64,000 nucleotides of DNA from SABI01 sp964453215 (GCA_964453215.1 CAYVRR010000001.1:62001-126000), one strand, 5' to 3'. Shown: positions 34,792-44,085, counted from the stretch's first letter. Notes: a model not told the origin generated them from the letters alone. Program-made: numbers and translations.

Positions 34792-35487
34792 ATGAGTGAC
34801 AAATATAAAGAATTAAAAGAACAATGCTATATAGCTAATATGGAAATACCAAAGCATAACTTAGCCCTTTTTACTTGGGGAAATGTTTCTGCTTTTGATC
34901 CAAGTCTAGGGGTTTTTGCAATAAAACCATCAGGAGTTCCCTATAATGAACTTACTATTGAAAAAATGGTAGTGGTAGACCTTGATGGCAACACCGTTAG
35001 TGGAACATTAAAACCTTCCTCTGATATGCACACTCATAGAGTTCTTTATAAAGAATTTGAAGAAATTGGTGGAATCACACATACCCACTCCCCTCACGCA
35101 GTTGCGTGGGCACAAGCGAGGAGAGAAGTTCCTATCTTAGGAACAACTCATGCAGATCATACCCATAAAAACATCCCCATCACTGCCATGATGAGTGAGG
35201 ATCAAGTTCGTGGTAATTACGAATATGAAACTGGGGTGATGATAGTAGATGCATTTAAAGGGAGAGTTCCTTCTCAAGAGCAGATGGTGCTTGTTGCTGG
35301 GCACGGTCCCTTCACATGGGGAAAAGATGCCCTTAGTAGTCTCTATAATGGTGTGGTATTAGAAGAGTTGTGCAAAATGGCCTATATGAGCTGTCTCATT
35401 AATCCAGATATTACACCTCTTCCATCCTATCTTTGTGACAAACATTTCCAAAGAAAACATGGAAAAGATGCCTATTATGGGCAATAA
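34792..35487 (+). CDS. araD: L-ribulose-5-phosphate 4-epimerase (AraD/UlaF)
   Basis: Converts L-ribulose 5-phosphate to D-xylulose 5-phosphate. 231 residues from the ATG at 34792 (AAGGTGG site), the same length as E. coli AraD; an upstream TTG would add six residues without a ribosome site. Class II aldolase fold: LFTWGNVSAFD, IKPSGVPY, DMHTHRVLYKEF, GGITHTHSPHAVAWAQA (zinc histidines), TTHADHTH, and the C-terminal GHGPFTWGKDA. Last gene of its operon. It completes the L-xylulose route with LyxK and UlaE. Confidence 0.94.
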   Translation: MSDKYKELKEQCYIANMEIPKHNLALFTWGNVSAFDPSLGVFAIKPSGVPYNELTIEKMVVVDLDGNTVSGTLKPSSDMHTHRVLYKEFEEIGGITHTHSPHAVAWAQARREVPILGTTHADHTHKNIPITAMMSEDQVRGNYEYETGVMIVDAFKGRVPSQEQMVLVAGHGPFTWGKDALSSLYNGVVLEELCKMAYMSCLINPDITPLPSYLCDKHFQRKHGKDAYYGQ

Positions 35488-35492
35488 GATGG

Positions 35493-36281
35493 TTATAAAA
35501 GTGCTCGATAGGCTATAAAATTATAGGTGCTTATTCCTATAATAATTGCCATCACTACACCAAAAAGAACATCTACTTGTTTATTATTCATATTTCTTCG
35601 TAACTCAGCGCCAACTAATCCTCCCCCAATTCCTCCAATTATCATCAACACTAACACAAGTGGTGGAAAGGAGGGGAGATTTCTTGAGGCAATAGTAAAT
35701 ATGAGGTTTGTTGCTTGAGAGAAGAATATGATATAAATAGAATGAAGTGCTGCTTTTTTAGAATCCATTGAAAAAAACAAATATAATACAGCTAAATTGA
35801 TGGGCCCTCCCCCAATTCCTAAAAAGGAAGCTATAGCTCCTAGAAGGACTCCAATGAATAAGGAAATGCCAAAATTTCTAAAATTCCAAGAGGGTATCTT
35901 GTGTTTACATATTGTGAAAATAAGGACTGAAAGAGTAAGTATTGCTAGAGAAATTGATTGTATTGATCCAATTAAGGCATCATTTGAAAAACTTATACGA
36001 AGAATATCAAAAAGATATTTGCCAATTAATCCTCCTAATACTCCACCAAGGGCGAGAAGGGATCCTATCTTTTTATCTAACTTGATATCAGAACTTTTAT
36101 TTCGAATAAGGGATGAGATAGTCATTGCTAAAACAGTATTACCCGATAAAAAACTAATAACACTCACATTATAAGAGCTGAAAATATCGAGGGTAGGTTT
36201 GATAATAACCCCACCACCAATGCCGCTAATCGCTCCAACAATTGAAGCTCCTATAGATATGAGTAAGTAGATTAAGACCAT
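35493..36281 (-). CDS. TauE/SafE-family membrane transporter
   Basis: Membrane protein of 262 residues from the ATG at 36281 (AAAGGAA site); an upstream GTG lacks a site. Eight or so hydrophobic helices. Two glycine-rich inverted repeats of the family are seen: VGAISGIGGGVIIKPTLDIF near the N-terminus and GAIASFLGIGGGPINLAVLYLFF around 160-180. Family members export sulfite, sulfonates or other organic anions. The substrate is unknown. It converges on araD with a 5-base gap. A small inverted repeat, ACCAAAA-TAGT-TTTTGGT (36307-36324), lies just upstream of the ribosome site. Confidence 0.85.
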   Translation of the reverse strand: MVLIYLLISIGASIVGAISGIGGGVIIKPTLDIFSSYNVSVISFLSGNTVLAMTISSLIRNKSSDIKLDKKIGSLLALGGVLGGLIGKYLFDILRISFSNDALIGSIQSISLAILTLSVLIFTICKHKIPSWNFRNFGISLFIGVLLGAIASFLGIGGGPINLAVLYLFFSMDSKKAALHSIYIIFFSQATNLIFTIASRNLPSFPPLVLVLMIIGGIGGGLVGAELRRNMNNKQVDVLFGVVMAIIIGISTYNFIAYRALL

Positions 36282-36522
36282 GTATATGTTCCTTTCATGA
36301 GGTCGCACCAAAATAGTTTTTGGTACTTGTAAGAAGGTTTACATATTTTGACTATTCAAGTCAATGATAATGAGATGCTGACAGAGGATGATACAAATAA
36401 TGTCTGATTACGATGATATTAAGAGAAATTACCCTCTATTGGTGTATGAAATTTATTCTAACATGGCACTATGTGTTACCATTTCCAACCTGATATTTGA
36501 TGGTACATACATCTAATAGATT

Positions 36523-36551
36523 ATACGAGTAGACAATGAGTCTACCCGTAT
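36523..36551 (-). terminator. Hairpin at the end of the nrdAB operon
   Basis: 12-bp stem (36523-36534 and 36540-36551). The one mismatch is a G-U pair only in the minus-strand transcript, which fits nrdAB. The T-run is weak. Confidence 0.5.
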
Positions 36552-36558
36552 ATATGTT

Positions 36559-37605
36559 TTATAAATCATCTTTCAAGGCAGTCGATTTTGTATAGGCTGT
36601 AGGTTTTGCTTCAAAGAAATCAGTTTTTATCATATTGGGGTTACTATATTGATTAATCCAAGCCATACTGGCAGGCTCTTTTCTTCCCCCCTCATACAAG
36701 TAGTCAAAACCAAGGCCATGAGCTCTAAGGTTTCCTAAGTAGTGCATATAGTCACTAATCATCTCTTTATTTAACCCAGGGATATCATCTCCTATCACAT
36801 AATGGCCCCACTTAATCTCTTGCCTAACCCCCTCTTTTATCATATCACGATATATTTGAACATGTTCTGGACTAAAGAGTTCTGGGTGCTCTTTTTTTAA
36901 CTCTAAGATAATATATCTAAACAAAAGAAGGTGGGTATTTTCATCTCTATTAATATAGCGAATTTCTTGTACAGAGCCTCCCATCTTTCCATTTCTTCCT
37001 AGGTTATAAAAAAACATAAATCCACTGAAAAAATAGATTCCCTCTAAGATATAGTTAGCCACAGCTGTTTTTACCAAAACAAAAGGATCTTGGTTAACCT
37101 GTAACTCGTTATACAACTCTCCAATAAATCTATTTCTTTGCAAGAGGTGTTCATCATTTTTCCATTGATAGAGAATTTCATTTCTTTCAGTAGGAGAGCA
37201 GATAGAGTCAAGCATATAACTGTAACTTTGTGAGTGGACTGCCTCTTGAAAAGCGTGAATAGTTAAACAAAGATTTACTTCATTCGCTGTGATGTATTGT
37301 CCAAAAGAGGGGATGTTTGCAGTTTGAATACTATCAAGGAAGATGAGGAATGAGAGTATTTTATCAAACGCAACTCTTTCTGCTGGAAGTAGTGTTCTAT
37401 ACTCTTTCACATCATGTTGTAAATTTATCTCTTCAGGAATCCAAAAGTTATTCATTGCATGACGGTACCATTCAGTCACCCAAGGATATTTAAGGTTATT
37501 AAAATCATTTAGGTTTGTTGTGTTTCCCCCAATTATTCTCCGTTTCAATACTTCTGTATCACCATCTGCATTAAACAGAGGTTTTCGTATTAATGTTTCT
37601 TTCAT
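36559..37605 (-). CDS. nrdB: Class Ia ribonucleotide reductase small subunit NrdB
   Basis: Radical-generating subunit of 348 residues from the ATG at 37605 (AAGGAGAG site); an earlier in-frame TTG overlaps nrdA. Diiron ligands are visible: D91 (IFLDSIQ), E121 and H124 (QEAVHSQSY), a Glu in NYILEGIYFFSGF, and E..H in DENTHLL. The radical tyrosine is Y128, four residues after H124, so this is a tyrosyl-radical, oxygen-requiring enzyme. A class Ia enzyme in an apparently anaerobic or microaerophilic organism is notable. Lies 11 bases after nrdA. Confidence 0.94.
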   Translation of the reverse strand: MKETLIRKPLFNADGDTEVLKRRIIGGNTTNLNDFNNLKYPWVTEWYRHAMNNFWIPEEINLQHDVKEYRTLLPAERVAFDKILSFLIFLDSIQTANIPSFGQYITANEVNLCLTIHAFQEAVHSQSYSYMLDSICSPTERNEILYQWKNDEHLLQRNRFIGELYNELQVNQDPFVLVKTAVANYILEGIYFFSGFMFFYNLGRNGKMGGSVQEIRYINRDENTHLLLFRYIILELKKEHPELFSPEHVQIYRDMIKEGVRQEIKWGHYVIGDDIPGLNKEMISDYMHYLGNLRAHGLGFDYLYEGGRKEPASMAWINQYSNPNMIKTDFFEAKPTAYTKSTALKDDL

Positions 37606-37616
37606 ATTGTCTCTCC

Positions 37617-40163
37617 TTATGCCATGCAACTTTCACATTCTTCAATTTCTAATGATTGAGCTCTCATATAATAAATTGTTTTCACATTAGCTTCCCATCC
37701 TGCTATATACAGGTCAAGCACTTGTCGTAATGAAAATTCTGTTGTGATGTAGAGGTTTAATGATTGTCCTTGGTCTATATGGCGCCCTCTTACTCCTGCA
37801 GCTTTTAAGGACCACAATTGATCTATCACATGGGCATTTTTATAGAGTAAGAATGTCTCATCATTCAAGCCTGGAGCGACACGGGGAACTGTGAGCCCTT
37901 TTTTCTCTTCTAAAAAGTACCGCTTCATCACTGGATCTATTCCAGCAGTTGTACCAGCTACTATTGAAGTGGAGCTTGTTGGGGCGATGGCAAGGAGATA
38001 CCCATTTCTCATTCCATGTGCACTCACACTTTGGCGTAGGGTTTCCCATTTTTCTCCCGTATAGCCCCTTTTGTCAAAGAAAGCTCCAGTTTGCCAATCA
38101 GACCCTGGAAAGTTGCGATACGCACCTTTTTCTATTGCTATCGAATTGCTTGCAGAGATTGCAGCATAGTTTATTCTTTCAAAGAGCGTATCAGCAAATT
38201 CAAGGTGCTCATCGTGCTCCCACTGTATATTGTTTTTTACAAGGGCATGATGGTATCCACTTACCCCAAGTCCTAGGGCTCTATATGCTTGGTTTGTGAT
38301 TTTGGCATATGGAACTGGATAGTAATTGAGGTCGATGACATTATCGAGTGCTCTAATTGCAACTTGAGTAATTCTCTCTAACTCCCCTTTGGTTGTTAGG
38401 TCGATATTCCCTAAGACAAGGGAGGCAAGGTTACACACAACAAAGTCACCAGCTCGCGTTGTTTCAACTACGATAGGTTCACCATCTTCGCTAAGAATTT
38501 CTTCTCTAAGGAGTTCGATAGGACTCATATTTTGGGCAATTTCTGTACATAAATTAGAGCTGTAGATGATTCCTTTATCTGAGTTTGGGTTCATTCTGTT
38601 TACCGTATCACGATTAAATACAAATGGAGTTCCTGTCTCTACTGCTGATTTAATAATAAGTCTCACAAGGTCTTTAATAGGAATTTGACGTCTAGAGAGC
38701 CTCGCATCATTCACACAATCTTTATACTTTTCTTCCCACTCATCACCCCAGCTATCTTCAAGGGAGTACCCTTTGAGTGTTTTGATTTCATGTGGACAAA
38801 AAAGGTTCCAATTTGCATCCATGTCATCACGAACTGTTCTCCAAAACAAATCGGGATAAGAAACTGCGGGAAACACATCATGTGCTTTCATTCTATCATC
38901 ACCATTATTTGTCTTCATGCTTAAGAATTCTGGTAAGTCTTTGTGCCATGCATCAAGGTAAACAGCAACAGAGCCCTGACGAACTCCTAACTGATCGACC
39001 GCTACAGCGGTATCGTTTGCAAGCTTTATCCATCTCATTACACCACCACCAACTCCCTTAAACCCTCGAATGGTGCTCCCAGAGGCCCTTACTTTACCAA
39101 AATAGAGTCCCATACCCCCTCCAAATTTAGAAACTTTGGCAAAGTTATCTATACTTCTATAAATACCATCTAAAGAATCTGGTACCGTATCGATGAAGCA
39201 AGAAGATAACTGATGAAAGGGCTTTCTTGCATTTGAGAGTGTTGGGGTGGCAACAGTTACTTCTAAACGACTTAGAATATCATAAAACTTACGAACCCAC
39301 ATACTCCTATCGTGTTCTTCTTTCATCGCTAAGTGCATTGCGATACCAAGAAATAATTCTTGAGGTGTTTCAAGAATCTCATGCTCATGAGTTTTAATTG
39401 CATATCTGTGTAACAAAAGATCTAATGAACTGTAGGTTAATAATAAGTCCCTCTCTCTGTTGATATATGTTTCAAATTCATCAACTTCTTCTTTTGAATA
39501 GGATTCAAGGATGTAGGAGCCATAAAGCCCTTCTGATGTTAAATATCTAATCTTTTCATAGAATGAGCGTATTGAGAGGGTTTGTAGTAGATGCTCCACA
39601 TGTTCATTAAAACGAAAAAGGAGTAATCTTGCTGCAATAAATTCCCAGTGTGGCCCTTGCACAGTAGTAAGTTCAAGTGCAGAGCGAACTAAGGTTGAAA
39701 GGCTCGTCCTCCGATTAGCTTCTATAGTTTGAAATGTTTTATACTTTTCATAAAGAGCTTGTAATGAATATGATTGATCTGGGTAATCTTTTTGAATCTG
39801 TTTTAATAGGTCACTAAGAGAGTTCTTTTCATCTTCACTACTTGAAGGGATAGAATCGACAATCAACAGGCGTGCCTTTCTTAATTGTGTCCTCTCATTT
39901 CTATACAGGATATAGAGTTTAGCAACATCAAAAAGTCCATTGGCCATGAGTGTTTTCTCTACGATATCTTGCACCTGCTCAACACTCACTATGTGCCCAT
40001 CAAAAGATAAGAGATGTATCTCTTTTTCAACACTTTGTATCATTGAGGTAAGTAGATGAGGGTCAACAGAAAACTGCCCACTATGGATAGCTTTAGCTAT
40101 TGCGTTTTCAATCTTTTTTTGTGTATATGACTCTTTGTGTCCTGATCTTTTTATTATGTACAT
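37617..40163 (-). CDS. nrdA: Class Ia ribonucleotide reductase large subunit NrdA
   Basis: Catalytic subunit of 848 residues. Starts with an ATP-cone (IIKRSGHKESYTQKKIENAIAKAI). The active-site cysteines are in HQLSSCFIDT, SSNLCTEIAQN and VVCNLASLVLG; a C-terminal redox pair is in CESCMA. The radical-transfer region and GGGMGLYFG loop are also present. I chose the second ATG (40163), because the AGGAG site touches the first (40172) and is correctly spaced to the second. Controlled by two NrdR boxes upstream. It makes dNDPs from NDPs with NrdB. Confidence 0.95.
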   Translation of the reverse strand: MYIIKRSGHKESYTQKKIENAIAKAIHSGQFSVDPHLLTSMIQSVEKEIHLLSFDGHIVSVEQVQDIVEKTLMANGLFDVAKLYILYRNERTQLRKARLLIVDSIPSSSEDEKNSLSDLLKQIQKDYPDQSYSLQALYEKYKTFQTIEANRRTSLSTLVRSALELTTVQGPHWEFIAARLLLFRFNEHVEHLLQTLSIRSFYEKIRYLTSEGLYGSYILESYSKEEVDEFETYINRERDLLLTYSSLDLLLHRYAIKTHEHEILETPQELFLGIAMHLAMKEEHDRSMWVRKFYDILSRLEVTVATPTLSNARKPFHQLSSCFIDTVPDSLDGIYRSIDNFAKVSKFGGGMGLYFGKVRASGSTIRGFKGVGGGVMRWIKLANDTAVAVDQLGVRQGSVAVYLDAWHKDLPEFLSMKTNNGDDRMKAHDVFPAVSYPDLFWRTVRDDMDANWNLFCPHEIKTLKGYSLEDSWGDEWEEKYKDCVNDARLSRRQIPIKDLVRLIIKSAVETGTPFVFNRDTVNRMNPNSDKGIIYSSNLCTEIAQNMSPIELLREEILSEDGEPIVVETTRAGDFVVCNLASLVLGNIDLTTKGELERITQVAIRALDNVIDLNYYPVPYAKITNQAYRALGLGVSGYHHALVKNNIQWEHDEHLEFADTLFERINYAAISASNSIAIEKGAYRNFPGSDWQTGAFFDKRGYTGEKWETLRQSVSAHGMRNGYLLAIAPTSSTSIVAGTTAGIDPVMKRYFLEEKKGLTVPRVAPGLNDETFLLYKNAHVIDQLWSLKAAGVRGRHIDQGQSLNLYITTEFSLRQVLDLYIAGWEANVKTIYYMRAQSLEIEECESCMA

Positions 40164-40183
40164 ATGAGACATCTCCTATATAA

Positions 40184-40199
40184 ACACTGTATGTAGCGC
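40184..40199 (-). promoter_or_regulatory. NrdR box, proximal
   Basis: Minus-strand GCGCTACATACAGTGT matches 12 of 16 positions of the NrdR consensus ACACWATATATWGTGT as I remember it. Confidence 0.65.
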
Positions 40200-40211
40200 A
40201 TGTTTTTTTAA

Positions 40212-40238
40212 ATTATACTATATATAGTGTATCGTCAA
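40212..40238 (-). promoter_or_regulatory. nrdAB promoter
   Basis: Minus-strand TTGACG (40233-40238), 15-base spacer, TATAAT (40212-40217). The distal NrdR box covers the spacer and -10, so NrdR binding would block the polymerase. Confidence 0.55.
40215..40230 (-). promoter_or_regulatory. NrdR box, distal
   Basis: ATACTATATATAGTGT on the plus strand; its inner 12 bases ACTATATATAGT are a perfect palindrome and it is nearly identical to the NrdR consensus. Its centre lies 31 bp from the proximal box, three helical turns, the spacing typical of NrdR pairs. Confidence 0.75.
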
Positions 40239-40383
40239 CGAAGGAATCGAAACTATTACCCACTAATCCATAGTAGCTTAACAGGTTGATGAGGATAGTT
40301 AAAACTTTTATACATATTTGAATGTAAAAGAGAGGCATATTTTTACTTTTATGAGGGTGGGGGAGTAGATGAATCTTTTTAGA

Positions 40384-40413
40384 AATAAAAAAAGCCGTTG
40401 AATAACAACGACT
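40384..40413 (-). terminator. Terminator of the tRNA-Ala gene
   Basis: Stem arms 40393-40400 and 40406-40413 (8 bp with one wobble), followed on the minus strand by a T-run (complement of 40384-40392). Confidence 0.75.
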
Positions 40414-40421
40414 TAGTAGAT

Positions 40422-40495
<74 letters not shown>

Positions 40496-40640
40496 AATTT
40501 CATCACTAGCATAGCGATGAAGAGAGGTTTAGTCAAGAAGATATATGAGTTGAGTTATGTAACAAAAACATCTTTTTATATAACAGAATGTTTCAATAAT
40601 AACATATTGTAAATTTAATAACTTATTTTTCAAAAAAGTA

Positions 40641-40670
40641 TTGCATAAATACGTGAAAAAGGGGTAAAGT
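40641..40670 (+). promoter_or_regulatory. Promoter of asd
   Basis: TTGCAT (40641-40646), 18-base spacer, TAAAGT (40665-40670). The ten bases TTGCATAAAT recur exactly in the pckG promoter. Confidence 0.5.
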
Positions 40671-40725
40671 CCTCATCACACAAGAGAAATAGATACTCAA
40701 TTGGGTATATGAAGAGGAAAAGAGA

Positions 40726-41748
40726 ATGGAGAAAATTAAAGTAGCTGTTATTGGCGCAACAGGCGCAGTTGGACAAGTTTTTATGTGGATGCTTGCAGAT
40801 CATCCTCTTTTTGAAGTTGATTATCTTACAGCATCAGCTGCAAGGGCAAATCAGGTGTATGGCTCAACAGTGCGTTGGTTACTTCCATTTGAGATGCCTC
40901 ATGCAATAAGAAAAAGAGTGATTAGTGAATTTAATGCAGATGATATGAAAGAAAGGGGGGTTAAGATTGTATTCTCAGCTCTACCTGCTTCGGTTGCAGC
41001 AGAAGCTGAACCACTGTTACGAGATATGGGATTTTTTATATTTAGTAACGCCTCTGCTATGCGTTATAATGATAATGTCCCAATCTTAATTCCTGAAACT
41101 AACTTGGAGACTCTCTCCTTAATAGAAGATCAGGGATTTCCTGAAAAAGGATTTGTTGTAACCAATGCAAACTGTGTAACAACAGGACTTGCTGTGGGAA
41201 TTGCCCCTTTAAAGAAATTTGGAATTAAAGAAATTAGCCTCTGCTCATACCAATCAGTAAGTGGAGCGGGGTATCCAGGACTCTCATCGTTTGATATCAC
41301 AGATAACTGTATCCCATACATTGGTGGGGAAGAAGAGAAGATCGCAAAAGAGATTAAGAAAATTCTTAACTTCAATCCTATAGTTGATGCCTACTGTGTA
41401 CGAGTTCCTGTCATGTTTGGACACCTTGAAGCAGTTTGGTTAACTTTAGAACAAGATGTCTCAATTGAAGAAGTTATTCAAACATGGGCAGATTTTAATG
41501 AAGTACCAGATTTACCTTCTACACCAAAACAACCAATTGTGTATGATAGCTCAAATAGCTTCCCACAACCTAAACATGCTTTTTGGGGAACACCAAAAGG
41601 GATGGAAGTATATACCGGACGTGTAAAGAAACAGGGAAATAGAATTGGATTCATGCTATTAGTAAACAACCTTGTAAAAGGAAGTGCTGGTGGATCTATT
41701 CAAAATGCTGAAGCTTTTGTTGCTAAATATGGGATTACTCAATCCTAA
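40726..41748 (+). CDS. asd: Aspartate-semialdehyde dehydrogenase
   Basis: Reduces aspartyl 4-phosphate to aspartate semialdehyde for lysine, diaminopimelate, threonine and methionine synthesis. 340 residues. N-terminal Rossmann motif VAVIGATGAVGQVF. The catalytic cysteine is in TNANCVTTGLAV (about residue 149). SVSGAGYPGL follows, and a C-terminal GMEVYTGRVKKQ. The SGAGYPG block is that of the archaeal/eukaryotic-type enzyme subgroup, not the E. coli type. Monocistronic. I saw no lysine riboswitch-like structure in the short leader. Confidence 0.88.
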   Translation: MEKIKVAVIGATGAVGQVFMWMLADHPLFEVDYLTASAARANQVYGSTVRWLLPFEMPHAIRKRVISEFNADDMKERGVKIVFSALPASVAAEAEPLLRDMGFFIFSNASAMRYNDNVPILIPETNLETLSLIEDQGFPEKGFVVTNANCVTTGLAVGIAPLKKFGIKEISLCSYQSVSGAGYPGLSSFDITDNCIPYIGGEEEKIAKEIKKILNFNPIVDAYCVRVPVMFGHLEAVWLTLEQDVSIEEVIQTWADFNEVPDLPSTPKQPIVYDSSNSFPQPKHAFWGTPKGMEVYTGRVKKQGNRIGFMLLVNNLVKGSAGGSIQNAEAFVAKYGITQS

Positions 41749-41813
41749 TCACTCAATCGTATGTAGTTAAAATTAAGAATACATAGAAGTAATAGAGTAT
41801 GTGCTTACCTTTT

Positions 41814-41900
41814 CTCTCAGTTTCCTAAACGGATAAGAATATGTTTTTAAAAAGAGATATTTAAATCGTTAAGGTACTGAGAGGGGAAGAAAACATATTC
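41814..41900. repeat. Crossing inverted repeats in the asd/tetR convergent gap
   Basis: Arm pair A: CTCTCAGT (41814-41821) with ACTGAGAG (41876-41883). Arm pair B: GAATATGTTTT (41838-41848) with AAAACATATTC (41890-41900). The order A-B-A'-B' is pseudoknot-like rather than nested. The 248-base gap holds no gene that I can see. Confidence 0.45.
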
Positions 41901-41996
41901 TTTCATTAAAATATTTTATATATACATCAAATTACTATTTGGTTTTTAATCTCTTTATCTAATACGTAGTTATAGAATCAGTAAGACTAAAAAAAA

Positions 41997-42587
41997 TTAT
42001 AAATAACCACACTTGTTCTCAACACCTAACTCAAAAAAGTCAATAACACTACTATAGAGATAGTTTAGATTATTAATCTTATCTTCATTATAATACTCTA
42101 CGAGCAGCGTGACATTTATGAGAAGAGAATAAACTACTTTATCTAATATATTTTCATCATCTTCAAAATTCGGTTTTATCTTAATTTCAGTGAATATTGC
42201 TTTGATAGTATTTAAAATCTTTTGTTCAATTTTAGCAAAAGATGTATCATCTTTTAACTCTTTCACCTTTCTTACTTCAATTCCCATACATTTTCTCTCT
42301 AGAATGTCTTCATATAGAAATAGAATAGAAGATTTCAATCTCTTTTTATTGTCTATATCTCCCTTTTGCAGTGCATTAAGTTTCATCAATGTGCTATTCC
42401 AGCTTTTTTCTAATACAGAAAAATAGAGTTCATTTTTATTAGAAAAATAATTATATAGTGTCCCCACTGCCATATCTGCTCTTTTAGCAATTTCTTTCAT
42501 GTTTACTTGCTCATATCCTTTTTCGCTGAAAAGCTCTTTTGCTGAAAAAAATATCCTATCTTCAATATTACGTATTAATTTTGGCAC
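41997..42587 (-). CDS. TetR/AcrR-family repressor
   Basis: Repressor of 196 residues starting with GTG at 42587 (AAGGAG site 8 bases upstream). The N-terminal helix-turn-helix reads FFSAKELFSEKGYEQVNMKEIAKRA then VGTLYNYFSNKNELYF, the TetR signature. The C-terminal ligand domain is not recognisable. It follows the MATE efflux gene by 19 bases in one operon, and a pair of dyads lies upstream of that gene. It probably represses its own operon until a toxic ligand binds. Confidence 0.92.
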   Translation of the reverse strand: MPKLIRNIEDRIFFSAKELFSEKGYEQVNMKEIAKRADMAVGTLYNYFSNKNELYFSVLEKSWNSTLMKLNALQKGDIDNKKRLKSSILFLYEDILERKCMGIEVRKVKELKDDTSFAKIEQKILNTIKAIFTEIKIKPNFEDDENILDKVVYSLLINVTLLVEYYNEDKINNLNYLYSSVIDFFELGVENKCGYL

Positions 42588-42606
42588 TTGTCTTCTCCTT
42601 TTCCTT

Positions 42607-44028
42607 TTATATGTGTGTTCTTTTAACAGATATTTCCTTTTTTATAGTATATGCAAACACTGCTGTTAATATAATTGAGAGGATATCTGCTATGGGCTGT
42701 GCAGTCATGACACCGGCTAAACCTGCATGCATATTGTAAGGGAATATATCTATTGCCCATGATAATGTATTACTATATGCAATAAAGAGTTTCGGAAAAA
42801 TGAGAAGTAGTGGTATAAAGAATAACCCTTGCCTTACGATAGCTAAAATTGCTGCTTGTTTCCCTTTTCCAAAACTTTGGAATAGTCCTGTATATATCAT
42901 CATATATCCTATTAAGGGTAAAAATATATTATAAGCTAGTAAATTATTTACGCCATATTCAATCACCTTTTGATTAGTTGAGAATATTTTCATTAATTGC
43001 TCTGGAATAACTAAGAATATGACTAGGGCTATAGCCCCAAATGAGACCATCCATTTTATCGATATATGTAAAGCGTCTCGGACTCGATTAGTATTTCCTG
43101 CACCATAATTATATGCTGCAAATGGTTGAAAACCTTGATTATATCCCATCATCATAAATAGTGGTATCATTGTTATTTTCAGAGAAATTCCTATTGCTGC
43201 AAGGGCATCATCTCCATAAGCAGATGCTGCAACATTTTGTAGACTAAATGCCATACTCGATAAAAACTGCATCAAGAATACAGGGAATCCAATCTTAAAA
43301 ATTTCTTTGTATATATCTAATTTTCTACTAATATTCGTTATGTTCATCGTGACATATGAATTCTTTCCTACAAAATAATAAAGCAGGTAAAATGTAGACA
43401 CTATCTGCCCTAGCACAGTCGCTATAGCAGCTCCTACAAGCCCTAACTTGAATGTAAAAATGAATAATGGATCGAGGATAATATTTAACACTGCACCAAT
43501 GATTAATGCATTCATACTATATTTTGTATTTCCCTCAGCTCTTATAATGTTATTTAGAGTCATATTTACTATTGTAAATAGAGCTCCACCTACTATCCAC
43601 ATTGAATAACTTTTTCCTGGCACTAAGATTGACTCAGTAGATCCCATTAACATCAATATAGGCTCTATGAAGATGAGAATGAAGGCTGTAACTATTGCCG
43701 CGATGATAATTGCTAATATGAAGGCTGTTGATGCAGTTTTGTCAGCTTTTTCTTTTTCTTTAGCACCTAGACTTCTTGAAATATACGAACCTGCGCCTAC
43801 TCCTAACATTTGTCCAATAGCTGCAATAATCATAAATAGGGGGAATGCTACTGATACAGCTCCCATTGCTGCAGTATCATGCATCATCCCTACAAATAAT
43901 GTATCGACGAAATTATACACAGCATTTATAAGAGTTGCTATTATAGTTGGAATAGCAAGGGTTAAAAGCGTCTTTTTAATAGAACCCTCTTCCATTAGTT
44001 TTACTTTGTTGTGTTTGTTATTACTCAT
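42607..44028 (-). CDS. MATE-family multidrug efflux pump
   Basis: Na+ or H+-driven exporter of 473 residues with twelve hydrophobic helices. Family features: a short N-terminal helix, LAIPTIIATLINAVYNFVDTLFVG (first repeat), GVGAGSYISRSLGAKEKEKAD, NIIRAEGNTKYSM and the second-half MMGYNQGFQPFAAYNYGA. Codon usage looks as AT-rich as its neighbours. First gene of an operon with the TetR repressor; GGAG ribosome site. The substrate is unknown. Confidence 0.92.
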   Translation of the reverse strand: MSNNKHNKVKLMEEGSIKKTLLTLAIPTIIATLINAVYNFVDTLFVGMMHDTAAMGAVSVAFPLFMIIAAIGQMLGVGAGSYISRSLGAKEKEKADKTASTAFILAIIIAAIVTAFILIFIEPILMLMGSTESILVPGKSYSMWIVGGALFTIVNMTLNNIIRAEGNTKYSMNALIIGAVLNIILDPLFIFTFKLGLVGAAIATVLGQIVSTFYLLYYFVGKNSYVTMNITNISRKLDIYKEIFKIGFPVFLMQFLSSMAFSLQNVAASAYGDDALAAIGISLKITMIPLFMMMGYNQGFQPFAAYNYGAGNTNRVRDALHISIKWMVSFGAIALVIFLVIPEQLMKIFSTNQKVIEYGVNNLLAYNIFLPLIGYMMIYTGLFQSFGKGKQAAILAIVRQGLFFIPLLLIFPKLFIAYSNTLSWAIDIFPYNMHAGLAGVMTAQPIADILSIILTAVFAYTIKKEISVKRTHI

Positions 44029-44047
44029 TTAATCATCTCCATATGTT

Positions 44048-44085
44048 TTAAATGAACGTAGGTTCATTTAATGAACAATGGTTCA
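44048..44085 (-). promoter_or_regulatory. Twin TetR operators
   Basis: Two dyads of the form TGAAC-N4-GTTCA: the first has 10-bp arms (44048-44057 and 44062-44071, spacer GTAG), the second 5-bp arms (44072-44076 and 44081-44085, spacer AATG). Centres are 19 bp apart. They cover the expected transcription start of the MATE-tetR operon. Confidence 0.78.

Noticed and set aside
40496..40725. Lysine riboswitch in front of asd
   Set aside because: The leader after the candidate promoter is only about 50 bases and shows no suitable helices.
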